Assembly (NCBI GenBank): GCA_011800155.1
Contig: CM022369.1
Span: 3,410,001-3,474,000 of the forward strand
Source of the DNA: Flammulina velutipes
Lineage: Eukaryota; Basidiomycota; Agaricomycetes; Agaricales; Physalacriaceae
DNA: 64,000 nucleotides
Direction: 5' to 3'
The notes beneath the pieces are model-generated. The model saw nothing but the letters and a program-made list of their open reading frames with translations. It did not search any database and was not told the DNA's origin. Both the position numbers and the translations under genes were made by a program. The first letter of the stretch is position 1, and each line of letters opens with the position of its first letter. Below, in pieces: positions 45,776 through 58,373 of this stretch.

Positions 45776-46661
45776 ATGACGACGAGATCTGTAGTCTCCG
45801 AAGAAAAGAACCCGCGTGGAATCCCAAGAGCGCCGTTCATCGTTCGTTGCTCGCTCGTCGCCTGCCAGCATTCATCCCAACACCCAGATAGGACGATGTG
45901 GAAAAGTACGTTGGGGGCCCGGATGGCGATACGGAGGGCGCGTTGAAGGCGTTTGGGGATGCGATTTCGTATGTCCATTTCTCCTTTCCTTTTTCTTGTG
46001 AACGTTGGCTGATTTGAGGGGTGGGGTGTAGGAAGTATAGGTACATGGAGAGTAACCTAGGCCAGAGGCGGAGAGGGCTCGAGGATAAGATCCCGGATTT
46101 TAGGAAGACGCTGGATATGGTTGAGGTTCTTGGGGGGAGGGGGCTGGTGAGTCTTCTTTTTCTTTGTGTTTTGTTGGGGTTGGGCTGATTGGGTGTAGGA
46201 TGCGGAGGGGGAGGACGAGGAGGAGGATGAGAAGAAGCCTTTGAGGACGACGTTCGAGCTCAACGAGACGCTGTACGCTGAGGCGGAGCTGGAGGATACA
46301 GATATCGTGTATTTGTGGCTTGGGGTGCGTTTTTTCCCACATCTATCTATCCCTCCCACCCTCTCAATCAACCCATCCATCCATCCATCCACCCCTCCAT
46401 CCCCCTCCCACTCTACCGCTAACGCCCCCCCCCCCCCAGGCAAACGTAATGCTCTCCTACCCCATCCCCGACGCCATCCACCTCCTCACCTCAAAACTGA
46501 AAGCGGCGGAGAAGGCGCTGGATGATACGGTGGAGGATCTAGAGTTTTTGAGGGAGCAGGTTACGGTTATGGAGGTTAATACTGCTAGGGTGTATAATTG
46601 GGATGTGAAGAGGAGGAGGGGGAGGAGGGAGCGGGAGGAGGGGAAGGAGGGGAGTAGTTAG
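45776..46661 (+). CDS. PAC10: Prefoldin subunit 3, exons 45776..45841, 45892..45968, 46032..46146, 46199..46324, 46440..46661
   Basis: Five exons in phase give 201 residues. An alpha-type subunit of the prefoldin hexamer, which hands unfolded actin and tubulin to the CCT chaperonin in the cytosol. Recognised by NPRGIPRAPFIDDVEKYVGG at the start, the first coiled-coil helix (SKYRYMESNLGQRRRGLEDK, then IPDFRKTLDMV), the two beta hairpins with ELNETLYAEAEL and VYLWLGANVMLSYP, and the second helix (SKLKAAEKALDDTVEDLEFL) with VYNWDVKRRR near the C-terminus. Intron 4 (46325-46439) is long for the window and contains a CCATC repeat and a run of C before its acceptor. The length suits the family. Confidence 0.92.
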
Positions 46662-47305
46662 TGTTGCCGCTATTCAAGTCGAAATCGTTTGATGAACTTG
46701 ACTTGAATTGAATCGATTCCCGTTATGGAAGCGAGCTATTCAAATTTTTGATGAATCGAGTTGTCCGCTTAAAGGGGAATTTGCTGAGTTTGAATTTGGC
46801 CTTGAGTGTCCGCTTGTCTTCCTCCCGTCACCATCGCGCTGCAAAACCGTTGGAATCGATGTTTCCCGCCATTCCTTTGTCTAGGACATGTACTTACGTG
46901 TTTTCTTCAATCCTACTGCAATTATATCCCTTTTCCGCACACATCCTGGCGTGATCGAGATCAGTTTGAAATACTGGCCAACTGAACGACCTGGATACTC
47001 CTAAAGTTGGCTCGCCATTGGCACTGGTACATGTGTATGGGCTATAGTGGCAGTGCTCATTGCGAACATTATTGATTTATCAACGAACATGGCAGCGGAG
47101 GTTTTGTCACATTATGTGTACATGGTGTGCTGTAAATTAAGGCGCGCTGGTATGTCTTCTTGTTATTTCTCGCTGGCCGGTCATCCAATGTCTCAAGATA
47201 TTCCATGGCCTACACAGTCCTTACAGCCAGCCGCCATTGACGCCTACTGTCTCAGGTCATTCAATTACTGCACCATCACCAATGCCTCCTCCTACCTAGT
47301 ACACG
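46662..47305. other. Spacer; probable 5' flank of the hAT element
   Basis: No gene. The left end of the hAT transposon should lie here, but I could not identify its terminal repeat. Confidence 0.4.
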
Positions 47306-47896
47306 ATGGCTCATCAATGGTATCCACACAGCTATTATCCTCCTACATCACAACTCCCTCCAGGCTATGGTCCCTACTATCCCTCATCGCCTCATAATCA
47401 CACACCTCTCGTTATTCGTGATATGACTCAATAGGTCCAAGACCAAAACCAGACATCACTGCACCACCCCTTCGCTCCAGATGGATCTGCCCCCTTGCAA
47501 CTGAAGCGTCCAAGTACCAAGCGAAAGCGAGGAGGTAGCACTAATCGCTCGCGATGCGTACAAGGCACACATGAGGTTGATAATGATGATGATATTAGTG
47601 GTCCTACTGTGTCTGGTGTTGGGCCTATCGTCAAAAACGAGCACTCACTATCACTAGCATTCACTGATGGGATTCATTTCCACTCCCTGGTTCAAGAAGC
47701 CCGCACCCATACAGGATATCATGATGAGGCCACCCATGTCTGGCACTTTGTTCGCGGTGTTCACTCCAGCGATAAACCAGTAGATCTCGGTCCTGAGACT
47801 CCCAGTCCACATAGGCCCAACAAGAAGACCTTCAAGTATATCAGCTGCCGTCTTTGCACGTACGTTCAGCTTCTATATTACTCTTTTGAGGTGTTT

Positions 47897-49027
47897 CACC
47901 CTATGCTATAGGGACAACAAGTTATTTAGCTGTAGTAATGGGGCATAACAATGTGTTGATCACTATAGCTACTTTGGGTGGGCTGGCTGGCTGGCTGGCT
48001 GGGTAGGGGGCAATGAGACGGGCTAGGATAGGGCGGGATAGCTTCCAGATATGGATAGGAATTGATGGGAAGGAGGAGGAATTGATGGGAGAGGGTTCGC
48101 ATTTTAACACACTGGGAACACCTCTGGGATGATAATACATCATCTATAATGATAATAGAACACATTAGGACAATCCAGAGGTCAGGGGAAGTTGATAGTA
48201 TGTGTGCTTTCTTGGGGGACATTATTTGGGGTATATCCAAGGTTTTGACCGCATTTTTGACACTCCAGACTTCATCTAACTCATGATTAGAGCATTATAT
48301 ACATATATCTTCGAATATAAGGTGTCCTCAGGTCATGGCAAGTTGATAGTGTGGCCCAAAGCTATGTGGTCCGGGTTTTTGGCATTTTGATCATATCCAA
48401 GGGTTCTGTTGACCTGGGGACCTAACTGAGTGACATATACATTGCCCCAAAGGTGTCTGAACGACCTACAAGTGGTTCCAGGTCACCCCCAAGCGAGGGC
48501 AAATTGCTGCTCTCTTTTTGGTGCTTTTTAAGGGATTTTCAATAATGTTCTGCTTGTTTCTCAGCCAAATCTTCGTGTTTTTACATGGTTCTTTGTGCTG
48601 CACACATTAATTTTTCAATAGGAAGACATCTAAAGCAACTCCAGGTTGATTCGAGATATGTGCTCCCATCCCCCATCCCCTGCCCTCATCAGACCCTAGG
48701 TCCGGATTTTCCTGGTGCCACAATTCCTATCCCCATCCCTCATCCCCCTGATCAATCAATGACATCAGTACTCATCAATTCCTAGGTCCGGATTTATGTG
48801 TGGCCACATTTCCCCATCTCCTGCTCCCCCCACCCTCTCTCATCAATCCCTCCTCCTCTCCATCAATTCCTATCTATATCTGGAAGCTATCCCGCCCTAT
48901 CCTAGACCGCCCCATTGCCCCCTACCCAGCCAGCCAGCCAGCCCACCCAAAGTAGCTATAGTGATCAACACATTGTTATGCCCCATTACTACAGCTAAAT
49001 AACTTGTTGTCCCTATAGCATAGAGTG
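47897..49027. mobile_element. Non-autonomous foldback element FB-a with 7-bp target duplication
   Basis: 1131 bp. Ends are inverted: CACCCTATGCTATAGGGACA at the left, and its complement (with CACTC) at the right, followed inward by about 150 bp of inverted match, including a GGCT tandem run at 47979-48002 mirrored at 48922-48940. Flanked by GGTGTTT (47890-47896 and 49028-49034). No transposase. The interior (48170-48650) matches the large foldback element at 59890-60370. Confidence 0.85.
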
Positions 49028-49128
49028 GGTGTTTCTAACGATACATTTAGAAACAAGTGACAAGCATGACAGAACATAGATGGTATTAACACCACTGTGC
49101 AACGACACTTACTGCACACGCATGGCAA

Positions 49129-49766
49129 TAGGGTTTAAAGGTTAAGTCACTTAACTGGTCATTTTCAAGCGACTTAACCTGACCTGACTGGAAACATTAA
49201 CCGGACCCTGAGCGACTGATCACTGTGAATGACTGGTTAAGGTTAATGGTTAAACCATTTGGAGAACTTTAATGTGACTGTCAATGACTGGTCTTGACTG
49301 GTTATAACCAATACCCTTGATACTCTTAATATATAAAGAGAAAAAGAGCTATAATACAAAGATTTCTTACATATATAGTATATATATCATTAATACAGTC
49401 TGATATACTAGTATTATAAAGAGAAAGACCAGAAAACATAGACTTGAATATGAAAAAGATAAATCAATAGATTCATTAACCTTGGTTTACCTCTAGATTA
49501 TAGGGTTGATAGCATATTAACTAGTCATAACCTGTTAATAACTGGTTATAACTGCATTAAGTTTTAACTGGTTATAGCCAGTTATAACTGCATTAAGTTT
49601 TAACTGGTTATAGCCAGTTATAACTGAGTCTCAAGTGACTGGTTACACTTATTGACTGATCACGGTTAATAGTTAATCAACTTTCATGATATTGAATGAC
49701 TGGTTAAGGTCAGGTTAATCCAAAAAGTGGGTCATTAACCTGACTTAACCTGACCTTTAAACCCTA
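49129..49766. mobile_element. hAT-type MITE with 8-bp target duplication
   Basis: 638 bp, A+T-rich. Termini TAGGGTTTAAAGGTTAAGTC (left) and the complement GACTTAACCTGACCTTTAAACCCTA (right, imperfect). Flanked by CATGGCAA on both sides (49121-49128, 49767-49774). Removing it with one flank copy rejoins the hAT frame (…HTHGKV…). The interior is full of TTAACTGGTTA-like words and has no coding capacity. Confidence 0.9.
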
Positions 49767-50776
49767 CATGGCAAGGTGTAGCAGGACATCATCATCAAGG
49801 AACTCAAAGGCTACAAGAAGATACTTCGTACGAGCGTCCATTATTTACGCTTCCTGGATTCTATAAACAACTAGTCAAGTAGATTACCGTTAATGATCAG
49901 ATCAGCTTATATGTCTTTTATTTTGCAATTTATTGACAGTCCTTTAGTCCTTGCATGTCGTTGATAGTCCTGAGCTACGTGATCTGCTACTCTACGTTGG
50001 TGTCAAGCTCCAAAGCACAGAACTTCCTCATCGCATCAAGCTCAGTGACCTAATCGTTGAACACTTCGTCGCCGAGTATTGTGCCATGATACAGTGCATC
50101 ATGGTTTGTCTTACCGTTTTGTGTACATTAAACTTTCTCTTAAACATCTTAGAACTCTATTGGAAGAGTATCCTTCACTAGCGACATATGGTCACGTAGC
50201 ACTTTGGAAGTGCATGTCGCCGTCACTGCACACTATGTTGCGTGATTACCCCAAGGCCATCTTGTGATACATACTGAACTTATCGCTTTCCGTGTCATCC
50301 ATGGATCTCACACAGGAAAGAACATTGCTTCGATAATCCTTGCAGTTATTCAAGGCATTGGAGTCCTAAACACATGGAAGAAGCTGCTGATAGTCTTGCT
50401 TTCTTAGATTGGCATGATGACTCTCGACAATGTGTCAAATAATGACACACTTATAACTGAAGTTTCCACAGAACTTCATGCTCTTGGAATTCCCTTCGAC
50501 ATTGCTGGTAATCGTATTTGCTGCTTTCCGCATGTCATCAACATTGCTGTCAAGACCGGTCTCAAGGCAATCTCTCAATTCGAAACTGATGCTACTATCG
50601 CATTCGAGGACCTTCCTTCGGCGACAGAGCTGGAAAAGGATGCCAAGTACTACAAAATTCTACGTGATGATGTTGTTGCATCTGCTCGCCGACTCATCTC
50701 TGCATGCCGTGCCTCTGGAGAGTGTCGCAAGACATTCATGATGTCCTCAAGGACACCAGTAGTTGTAGAATTTCTA

Positions 50777-51960
50777 CAACCCTTGGGTTACAAGCCAAAA
50801 AAATGTTATGTTATATTAGGAATACACGTCAGTAGGTTGTATCCCAGTCAGAAAGTACAGGTTATTGACCTAAAGCAGACAGATTAGATAGTACTCCACC
50901 CAAGGGAGTGGAACAACATTGATAGATTGATGGGAATGATGGAGAAGGAGAGGATAGGAAAGTGTGGCCAACCAGAAAATACAGATCAGGAGATTTTGAT
51001 GAGATTGATGGGGGAGGAGGAGGGGATGGGGAAATGTGGCCACAGGAAAATCAGAACCTATTAATTGATGGGAACTGATGGGATTGATGGGAGAGGGAAT
51101 GGGGAATGGGGCAGAGAGATTGGGGGCAGGGGGGAAATTGTGGCACCAAAATGCCTACTGGGCTATTGCCAGGGTATGAGGAGGGTAGGGGAGGGACAAC
51201 TGTAGGTGAAAAAATCGAATTTATTCTAAGCATCTGCAATGGGTAGGGGCATGTGGCAGCTGCTGAAACCAGCAATAAAATGATGTGTGGCGCATTTTTA
51301 ATCGAGGAGAACATACCTCAGATCAACTTGGGGTTGATTTAGATGTCTTCTCCTTCAAAAATAGATATGTGCAGCACAAAGAATCATGTAAAAAGACGAA
51401 GATCTGGCTGAGAAACAAGCAAAACATTATTGAACATCCATCAAAAAGCACCAAAAAGGGAGCAGCACTTTTCCCTTGCATTCTGGTAACCTAAAATTAC
51501 TCAGAGGTCGTCTATAGACCTTTGGGGCATTGCATATAACACTCAGTTAGGTTCCCAGACCAACAGGACCATTGCATTTGGTCAAAATACCCAAAAAACG
51601 CGCCACACATCGTCGAGCCACTCCACCTGCTTGCCATCACATGGGGACACTCTATACTCGAAGATATATGTATATAGCCTATTAATCATGAGCTAAATGG
51701 ACCCTGGAGTGTGAAAAATGCGGTCAAAAGCTTGAATACACCCTCAAAAATGTTTCCCATGAAAGCACCTACACTATCAACTATCTCTGACTTCTGAGTC
51801 GTTCCACTATGTTCTAATATCATTATATATGATGAATTAGCATCCCAGAAGTGTCCCAAGTGTGTGAAAATGTGAATATTTATGTATCTCCCTGTACCCT
51901 TTCTGTCTAATTGCACTCAGAAATTCACATATCTATGACCTAGGAACTATGGAGAACATG
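50777..51960. mobile_element. Partial foldback element FB-b
   Basis: Interrupts the hAT frame at 50777 (CAACCCTTGGGTTACAAG). The sequence then follows the left arm of the large foldback element: GGGGATGGGGAAATGTGG, then AATAAAATGATGTGTGGCGC (51273) and AAAAGCACCAAAAAGGGAGC (51441). A matching right arm and right flank duplication were not found, so it may be cut off by the LTR element that follows. 51961-52079 shows nothing else. Confidence 0.65.
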
Positions 51961-52079
51961 TTTTCATATTATAATAAGCATATTGGAGCATCCAGTTCGT
52001 TCCCAAGCATTGTATATTCCTGTAAATGTATAAATGACTGAAAAACCAACATGAGTTCCTATAAGCTTATAGAGGAATA

Positions 52080-52345
52080 ATGTAACGAATCCATCGCAGT
52101 ACGTTGATTATCAGTATATCACCTTCACCATGTCCGGCTTCGGTCTCCTCTGTTTGTTACCATCTTATTTATGCTGTGTTCATGGAAACTGGGCTTTAGT
52201 ATTTAACGTAGCTACGTACTCGATGTAAAGACTAGACTACTTCAAACAACGTGTCTTACCCCAGGTCATCTCTAGTCTGAACCGCCGTGTGCCGGTGCTC
52301 TTCGTACTACCGTCACATATTTTGACCTCCGACTCGACTCGTTTT
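52080..52345 (+). repeat. Putative 5' LTR
   Basis: Begins TGTAACGAATCC, a usual start of Ty3-type LTRs in basidiomycetes. The sequence just after it, TGGCGCGACTCTG (52347 on), could be a tRNA primer-binding site. The second LTR is not in the window, so the borders are guesses. Confidence 0.4.
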
Positions 52346-52492
52346 TAACTCGCTTTTGGCGCGACTCTGCTCCTTGGACGCTCCCGGTCTGATCAACTGG
52401 ACCCGACCTCAACATTGTCCCGCCACCACTTTTTCGACTCAACCAACCAACCACCAACCATCCAAATTGAAACCACCACCAGCTACCTCATC

Positions 52493-55400
52493 ATCATGTC
52501 CTCTACTCGCTACAATCTGCGCGCCACGCGCGGCAGAACTAACCGGACTGTGAGCGCTCGTGACGCCACAGTTCCGCAAGGTGAGTCTTCTGTTCCCATC
52601 ATTGACACTAACGTTCCATCAGCTTCTCGGCCGTGTTCCGTCTCCATTGGGAATGGTTCGCGGTCATCTGGCACTGCTCGTCTGCGTCGTCATAGCGTGG
52701 CAACCAGTGACCATTTTCCAGCCTCGAAGAGAGCTGATAGCAGCGGGGATGACCATGTTCCTTCGGGATCTGGTGACCCCGTGAAGACTGTCCCGCTAGA
52801 GGATGTACAGCCTGAGAGCCATTTTACCCCAGTAGAGGGTGGCGACGTTGACGTTGACCGTGGCGGTCACATCAGGAAATGACCGTCCAGCTTGAAGATA
52901 GTTATAGAAACTTATAGTCAACATGAGTAGTTATAAGCTATGAAGCAGCGAAAGGCATCGGGGCTGCTAAAAACAAGGTTCAGATTGTCATTTGCTTAGA
53001 GATGCTTTGAAGATGTCTATGATAGCTTTCAGTACACTTAGAGTAGCTTTAACAAGCCTTTACTATGCTTCAGATAGCTTTAACTTTACTTCAAGTAGCT
53101 TTAGATAGCTTTAAATATACTTGGAATAGCTTTTCAGAGATTGAAACAGTCATAATTTAGACAGAGAAATTGACTTTGAAAATCCAGTTTATTTATCAGA
53201 CTATCAACTAATACATTATATAAAGTATCAAGTTAACTATGTTTAAAAGAAATATCTAAAAGAAAGAGCAGATTAGTCAAGAATGCAAGTCAAAGAGCAA
53301 GAAACATACCAGAACATTGAACACAGTCAAAAGAGAGCACTCTTGAACAAGAGACAATGATTAGCAAGCATAAGAAAAGAAGAAACAAGTCCACATACCA
53401 AGAGAACATTCAAGACTTGAAGATTTAAAGAGGGAACATGAAGGAAGGAGGTCAAGAGAGGAATGATGGGATCAGAGCTCAGCTCTGGTTTAAATACCAA
53501 CATGAAGTCACATGACCAGGGCATAGGGTTTGGGTCCAGAGGTCCGGACCTAAATTGCCTGCCTGTTGGACTTGATCAATTCTTGATTCTTGATTTATCT
53601 CTGTTTACTCAATAACTCTCTGGGACTTGCATGAAAGGTAGTAGACCTATATATGGTTGGAAAGTGTTTAATTGGGGCTACAAGACGAGACCATAACCAT
53701 GGGAAAATAAGGGGTGCAGCTCCAGCCATAAGCCATTCAATCAATTCTCTCTTGCTTGTGTTCAAGCAATAGCACTACTATACTTGACTGGAAGGTACAA
53801 GTATTATATACTGTCAGAAAGCATACAATTAGGGCTACAAAACGCTTATATAATCATGAAAATCGCAGAGACGCACTACAAGTTATAGGCAAAATACATG
53901 TTTTACTCAGATTTTAAGAAGTCTTTAACACTTATAGCTATGAGAACTAGTTGAAATAGCTAGCTTGGAATTATGAATTCATTTTCATTATTTCAAGAGT
54001 TCAATAAAGCATCCTAAAGCTGACCAAAGCAAGTCACTCAATGTCTAACATCTCGAGGCTTTTTGAGATGTTTAGAGACATCCCGTAATTTTACGATACT
54101 TTACAAGACTCTCAAAGCTACTCTAAGCTATATAGTCTGTGTGAATATTTTTAGACAGCTTTAGGAGTCTTTTAGAGGGTAGGTTTGATGTTGACTACTT
54201 GGAGAGATCTTGAGATGTCTCTGAGTTCCTTCTTAGCTTGTAGGATATTGTTTTATTGCATTTGCTTCAAGATACTTTTAGGCTAGTAGGCTTTTCCTGA
54301 TGCACGTCGCGTCTCCCGTCTCGCATAGTGTGCGAGAATGGGCAGAACAGCTGCGTGTACTCCATGAGAGTGTCACCAGTGTAACGAACTCGGCAGAAGA
54401 GTTCGCGAATCAGATAGCTTCGGATTTAGAAGAAAATAGAAAGTCTTTTATTCCATATAGCGCTTCTAATGTTGAGGACGACGGTTCTCAACATTCTGAC
54501 GACGAAAGCTACTATGCCGACTCTGAGAGTCCATATGAGGATGACTTCCCACCTGAGGAAGAACTTATTGCTACGTTCAATAAGCAGAAGGAGCGCGAGA
54601 AAGAAATCCGCGCCCAACGCAAAGTAACCATTGAAGATGTTACTGATGAAGAGGACGAGGGCTATGCTCGTCCTGGACCATCTACTTTTGCGAAAGGAAA
54701 GACCGTCGAGTTCCGGGAACGTGGTATTCCCGGGATCGACGATGAGGAACTTGATTGTGTTGCCCAAAAACAGGCCTTGGATCAATATGAACAGTTCCGT
54801 AAAGAACTAATCAACCCAGACGTTCAGCACGCATTATATGAGAATGTTGTTGCTAATTGGGGCAAAGGATCGTCTAATTCGAAGGGTAGCTCCCACGAAA
54901 AGACGAAATCCATGAGCTACGCCACACCAGAGATTGATAAATCTACCGCTCGTGCATCCAGTACCCCAGCGACGGAGCCAGCTAGCGCTCCCAAGAAGAC
55001 TAAAAAGTCTAAGAAGAGGTCGTCTTCGAAGGCCAAGAAGACGCCAGAGGTTGTTGAACCTACTTCCAAGAAAGGAAGTCCTGCTTTAAACCCCATGAGA
55101 CAAAGATCGTTGGATCTGGCGGCACTGACTCACCAGTTTGGTACGGATGCTTACCTCCGAAAGGAGCTTGAGAGACTGGGCAGGAAGGGCAAACGGAGGT
55201 CGAGACGTAGTACTTCACCATCCGACTCTTCATCCTCCTCCTCATCTGAGTATTCGCTGTCTGAGTCTGGCTCCAGCTCGTCGTCCAAGGATTCGTCTAA
55301 CGATTCCGATTCCGATTCGAGTTCCAGCTCTAGCTCGAGCAGCTCGGGAAAACATCGTCACGGCAAGCATCGCCGCCACAAATCATCCCGCAAGACAAAG

Positions 55401-56384
55401 AAGTCTCGCAGGTCCCGTAGCGCTCATAAAAAGTGCCGCTCGCGTCACGATAAACGCTCTATTCGCATGAGCAAACCCATCAATCCTGAGGTGTATGACA
55501 GGACGGCTAGCGTACCTAAACTTAGCCGCTTCATGCAAGAAGCGGACTCGTACGTCGAAGTTCTTGATGATATAAAGGAACAGGATGTTTATCACATCTC
55601 CCGTTCCCTTAAGGGCACCGCGCGTGAGTTCTATGACACTACTGTTAGTAGTGAGTACGAAGAATGGGATTTACCTACTTTCTTCGAGGCTATGATAGAT
55701 TATTGCTTTCCCCGAGATTTCCGTGCGCGTCTCCGACGCCAGATCGATGACTGCCGTCAAGGTGGTCGACGAGTGCGACCGTACTCGCACGAGCTAAAGA
55801 ATTTGTATAAAATGCTTGGAGACGAATCTGATAGGACGAAAACCGTCAAGTTCTGGAAAGAACTTAATGGTGATATCACTTACCAGTTGATGTTGTAAGG
55901 ATTCTCCGAGGAAGTACATTCCTGGGATGAGATCCTTGCCGCTGCAGAGGTCGTTGAGGGTGCGCTTCGACGCGCTGATGCTGCAAGACAATCAGATTAT
56001 GATCACAAACGTCGAAGTGAAGGTTGACGGACCAACAACGACATAGAGTCGACTAAATATAGAAATGTTCCGCGCCATCGACACGATAGGTCTCCTGTTC
56101 CAGAGAAGCAGAGCTTTAATGATGAGCTCAGAGAAGCTCGTGGCGACGCACCTAGACATGCACGCAAATGGAAGAATTCCAAGTTCCATAAAGGGAAACT
56201 TGGTTCGTCGAACTCGAAACCTTCTGAAGGTCAGTGTTCGAGTAAGCGGCTATCTGATAAGGAAAAGACAGAGCATACCGAGAAGGGTTTATGCTTTAAC
56301 TGCCACGAACCTGGACACATTTCCCGGAACTGCCCCAAGTATAATACTGTAGCGTCCGGGAGCAGATCTTCGCCACCTGGAAGA
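52493..56384 (+). pseudogene. gag (52493..52872, 54300..56384)
   Basis: The N-terminus starts MSSTRYNLRATRGRT and stops being coding at 52872, where a 1.43 kb insertion enters. It resumes at 54300 in the matching frame. The middle has an acidic part, a Lys-rich part and a long Ser/Asp then Arg/His/Lys run (about 55200-55460). The capsid-like part follows (VPKLSRFMQEADSYVEVLDD, then TAREFYDT, then DYCFPRDFRARLRRQ). Stops occur at 55896 (TAA) and 56025 (TGA). A CCHC zinc knuckle, CFNCHEPGHISRNC, is at 56292-56333. The frame runs on directly into pol. Confidence 0.82.
52873..54299. mobile_element. 1.43 kb A+T-rich insertion in gag
   Basis: Terminal inverted repeat of 7-8 bp (CAGGAAA at 52873, TTTCCTG ending 54299), flanked by AT on each side. 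Removing it with one AT rejoins the codons for GGH-MHVAS in frame. The interior has many TAGCTTTA-like words (53010-53160, 54100-54200) and no long frame. Superfamily unclear; a 2-bp target is compatible with a mariner-like origin. Confidence 0.7.
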
Positions 56385-58373
56385 ATGGAATCCAACCACG
56401 TTAGCCTAAACGTGGAGGAAATAGGTCGTTTATCATCTATTGCATCGCGCAATAGTGATCAAACCAACATTAGCTTGAACCATGTTGGTACATGTTGCAG
56501 ACCAATGCCGCGGACGAAGTTTCTACCTTCGCGTACTCGATTTCCTGTCCAGGAATTGAAATCTAACCTTCTTGCGACTAGCGAATGGACGCCTGAGAGC
56601 GCCGACGAGTTCCTGGATGAACCTTTAGGTGACTTGTATTCTACTTGGTCAATACATACCTTGGCCGCATTTTATCCGTACCCTAGAGACATTGAGAAAC
56701 GTCTCGATACTGATCGTTTTAGCATGTACGAGACGTGCAATGGGTATTGTCTAAAGGACAAGTGGAACCTTGAGCACGACGATGACGGTGAGATGTTAGT
56801 ACCCACCGAAGTTGTGCGTTCGGGACGTGTGTTCAATTGGTACCGCACGTACTGTGCAGACCTGTTGGATATGGATAAAAACTTTGTTTGGAGCCATAGT
56901 CCTAGTGAGGACGTCATGCAGTCTATGCTACGTGAAGTAATGAATCTTGCTTTTGGACATGAGTCCAGTACCAATGAAAGGTTTGATGTGAAGCATACCA
57001 ATGATGAGATAGACTTTGTTATCATTGACCGCGCATTTGGATGCCACGTCAAGATGCCGCGTAGTGTTGCACTGAACGCAAAGTTATGTTTCCGTCATTG
57101 GTACCTGCGCCACATTGAGAAGAAGTTCCGAAAGGATCTAGTGTGGGACTTTTGGTCAAACACATGGAGCCTTTTGCATTTTTGGAACATACCTGAGAGA
57201 AAGGGTGTAAACGCCAGTCTCTTTTGTGGTAATATCCACCGTATTGAACGATCCGCGGGATCAGCTCGGGATTTCAGCAGGAAGGTTCCGCACCCGCTTG
57301 TTGTTGAAGTAAAGATCAACGGACGAGCATGTACTGCTCTCGTCGATTCGGGATCACTATCAGATTTCATATCTACGAAAGCAGTAGATCAGCTGAAGAT
57401 CAAGAAGACGGAGTTGGTGAAGCCAATTGACTTACACCTCGCGGTACAAGGATCTAAGTCAAAGATCAACTATTGTGTGCAGCCGTCTTTTGAATACCAA
57501 GGTATCAAAGAAAATCGTTACTTCGATGTCGCGAATCTGTCAAGTTATGACTTGATCCTTGGTACGCCGTTTCTGTACCAACATAAAGTCTCATTCGGGT
57601 TGAACAAGGCTCACATCCACATTGGTAGCAACGTTTCAGTTCCTATAGAAGGAGTAAATGTTAGTAAAATCGATTCGCGAGCACTTGAATTAGCAGAAGA
57701 CGAACTTGATAAAGTTCGACGTCACTTGAAGGAAAAGGCCGCGCCACTGTTCGTTGATGCATCGGAACAAGGTTTACCTCCTTTTCGAGTCGTTAACCAT
57801 GAGATTCCAATCATCGACGACTCGAAGCAGTATAAATGGCGGCCATCAAGTTGCCCAGAGCCGTTGCGTCCGCAATGGGTAAAGCAGCGTGTGGCGTACT
57901 TGAAGTCTGGACGTTGGCGTATGACTACCGCGCGCAACACGATCCCTATGTTATGCTTGTATAAGCCACATAAACCTAAAGATCAGCCAGAGTTACGTAC
58001 CGTTTTCAATCTTCGAGAACGAAACCGAAATACTGCCAGCATGACGGCGCCACTTCCTGCCGTCGAAGGTATCCTACGTTGTGTCGCGAGTCATAACTTT
58101 GTGTCCACTATGGACATGCAGAAGTACTACGACCAGATTCGCGTCGTCAAAGAACATGTTTCTCGTAATATTATCGGTAGCCCCGATGGTAACATGGTCA
58201 GTGAAGTCATGCTGCAAGGTGACAAGAACGCCGTTGCGACAGCTCAGTCACTCGTAAATGCAGTCTTTGGGCCATATATTGGTGTATTTATGGACGTCTA
58301 CCTAGACGACATTGTGGTCTACTCTGATACTCTAGAAGACCATATCAAACATTGTGAGATAATCTTCGAAATC
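56385..58373 (+). pseudogene. pol, first part: protease and reverse transcriptase N-terminal half
   Basis: Continues the gag frame. The aspartic protease is recognised by TALVDSGSLSDFIS (about 57340) and the later LILGTPFL strand. Reverse transcriptase follows: LYKPHKPKDQPELRTVFNLR, then FVSTMDMQKYYDQIRV (first catalytic Asp), then FMDVYLDDIVVYSD (the YxDD box, about 58290). It breaks off after HIKHCEIIFEI where the foldback element has inserted. Confidence 0.88.

Larger units (their letters stand above)
47306..50776 (+). pseudogene. hAT transposase, decayed and split by two insertions
   Basis: Pieces of one hAT transposase in order. The N-terminal frame from 47306 is broken by a TAG at 47432. 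The BED-type zinc-finger start is at 47700-47868 (THVWHFVRGV, then YISCRLCT). After insertion 47897-49027 come DGINTTVQRHLLHTHGKV (49079 onward, itself split by insertion 49129-49766) and IIIKELKGYKKILR. The middle part (SPELRDLLLYVGVKLQSTEL) is near 49950-50080. The catalytic core with MTLDNVSNNDT, then GIPFDIAGNRICCFPHVIN, is at 50414-50560. The frame ends near 50776, where a third foldback-type element begins. The C-terminal hAT dimerisation domain is not seen. Several stops are TGA or TAG where CGA or CAG would fit. Confidence 0.8.

Noticed and set aside
55200..55460. Ser/Arg-rich run in gag considered as an SR splicing factor
   Set aside because: It lies in the continuous gag-pol frame before a CCHC knuckle, so it is a basic region of Gag.
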